From NCBI GenBank assembly GCA_041648505.1, contig JBAZOY010000008.1:1-52767 (forward strand): DNA of 52,767 nt, written 5' to 3'. This DNA comes from JBAZOY01 sp041648505 (GTDB lineage Bacteria; Desulfobacterota; Syntrophia; Syntrophales; CG2-30-49-12). Below, piece after piece: positions 52,333-52,767 of this stretch (position 1 is the stretch's first letter; each line of letters opens with the position of its first letter). The position numbers were made by a program, and so were the translations under genes. The notes under the pieces were generated by a model that did not search any database, had not been told where the DNA came from, and saw only the letters and a list, made by a program, of their open reading frames with translations.

Positions 52333-52452
52333 TTATTTCGACCGGAGGTTCTTCAGTTTGTCTTTTATGCGATGAGGGCCTGGGGAGACACCGGCGAGCT
52401 TTAAATGACTGATGATATATCGTTCCCGTTGGGTTAAATGGGTATAGGACAT
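52333..52452 (-). pseudogene. truncated IS30-family transposase N-terminus
   Basis: An ATG at 52452 with AAAGGAG upstream opens a 39-codon frame MSYTHLTQRERYIISHLKLA and on, ending at 52333. IS30-family transposases begin with this kind of sequence (MSYTHLTxxERYxIxxLKxxG) before their HTH. After about 22 codons the similarity ends (GVSPGPHRIKDKLKNLRSK) and a stop follows, where a full transposase has some 300 more residues. So it is a fragment of a decayed IS. Confidence 0.75.
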
Positions 52453-52571
52453 GATGGGCTCCTTTCTGGGGTGAGTGTTGATCGTACTTCACACACCACC
52501 AGAAAATCCCATCTTGTCCTGCTGTTATCTCATCTGGTGCACTTGCGAATAGAATTCACCCTCACCCACCA

Positions 52572-52642
52572 GTTGCCTCATAAATAAATGTTACCGAAGA
52601 GGGAGAGATTTAGAGTAACGTTGCCTCATAAAAGATGTTGCC
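52572..52642. repeat. tandem GTTRCC-type direct repeats
   Basis: GTTGCCTCATAAATAAATG then TTACC (52572-52595) and GTTGCCTCATAAAAGATG then TTGCC (52620-52642) are two close copies of one motif. Each consists of two GTTRCC half-sites about one helical turn apart. A third, diverged copy is at 48737-48761. Probably ends of a mobile element. Confidence 0.55.
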
Positions 52643-52767
52643 GGGTTTTGTTGTTAATGGAGAATATTTTCTTCAGTTTCTTATCCATGATTTTTCTTAG
52701 CAGAAAAGGGTTGAGGTTTTCAAGTTGTTTGGAGAGGGAGTTTTTGACCGATTTCTGGATATGAGGA
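52626..52767 (-). pseudogene. partial transposase/integrase-like C-terminus, runs off the window
   Basis: The minus-strand frame is open from the right edge to a stop at 52626-52628, 46 codons: SVKNSLSKQLENLNPFLLRK followed by IMDKKLKKIFSINNKTRQHL. The LxxLNPFxLxxxIxxKLKxIF pattern is like the C-termini of DDE transposases/integrases. I cannot say whether the full gene outside the window is intact. The same 3' end survives in decayed form at 48735-48806. Confidence 0.55.

Larger units (their letters stand above)
52237..52767. other. right-edge region with decayed mobile elements
   Basis: After the ThDP gene there is only relic sequence: the truncated IS30-type transposase start (52333-52452), a repeated GTTGCCTCATAAA motif (52572 and 52620) and a transposase-like 3' end running off the right edge. 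The ThDP gene's own terminator was not recognised. Confidence 0.5.

Noticed and set aside
1..52767. CRISPR arrays, tRNA or rRNA genes
   Set aside because: No regularly spaced short repeats and no cloverleaf with a T-loop consensus were found on reading; the repeats seen are dispersed and palindromic. A tRNA scan would settle it.

Overview
The window is a 52.8 kb bacterial chromosome segment with single-copy housekeeping genes, dense operons and a G+C content in the low-to-mid 40s by eye. The gene set suggests a Gram-negative anaerobe of the former Deltaproteobacteria (Desulfobacterota, Syntrophales-like): a two-domain ThyX-like protein, stand-alone RfaE2, an EF-G paralogue, a DUF3568-type lipoprotein, a MenB/BadI-type hydratase, a divergent FMN-binding glutamate-synthase-like enzyme and MogA. 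This is an inference from gene content; there is no rRNA or marker tree to fix it. I see no tRNA, rRNA or CRISPR array.

Layout. 0.4-1.0 kb: a two-gene unit of unknown role (zinc-ribbon protein plus helical partner). 1.6-7.3 kb (minus): tandem ThyX-like protein, murI, adenine deaminase, a thioredoxin-reductase-like flavoprotein and an isochorismatase-fold hydrolase. 7.8-13.1 kb (minus): an accessory metabolic cluster of DsrE-fold protein, MenB/BadI-like crotonase, glutamate-synthase-like flavoprotein and, upstream, a regulator that fuses a KaiC/RAD55-like domain (Walker A lost) to an XRE helix-turn-helix. 13.5-15.7 kb: a frameshifted membrane-anchored coiled-coil gene whose 3' end runs into REP-like hairpins, a strong terminator, and an M23 peptidase. 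16.3-29.4 kb (plus): rsfS, comF, rfaE2, dksA-like, priA, rsmB, MBL hydrolase, purC, dnaJ, lipoprotein, LPG-synthase-like membrane protein, HIT, LapA-like, Mut7-C. 29.4-31.9 kb (minus): mogA and an EF-G paralogue. 32.4-35.5 kb (plus): tatA/B-like, tatC, PBP1A. 35.5-44.0 kb (minus): thrC, a LysR regulator, radical SAM protein, purF, carB. 44.4-48.7 kb: yraN, a Zn-alcohol dehydrogenase/LsrF-like aldolase pair, a two-gene unit with a TIGR04076-type protein, and a BtuF-like binding protein. 48.7-52.8 kb: an accessory segment with a degenerate class III cyclase-like protein and a ThDP enzyme, bracketed by decayed transposase ends and an IS30 relic.

The least explained items are (i) a dispersed family of roughly 185-bp imperfectly palindromic, MITE-like elements: five near-full copies plus one copy reduced to its ends, in both orientations and all intergenic; (ii) the KaiC-like/XRE fusion regulator and its cluster; (iii) the tandem ThyX-like protein whose signature motif is divided between its two halves; (iv) the cyclase-like protein and the leader hairpin of the ThDP gene, inside a segment bounded by matching transposase remnants.
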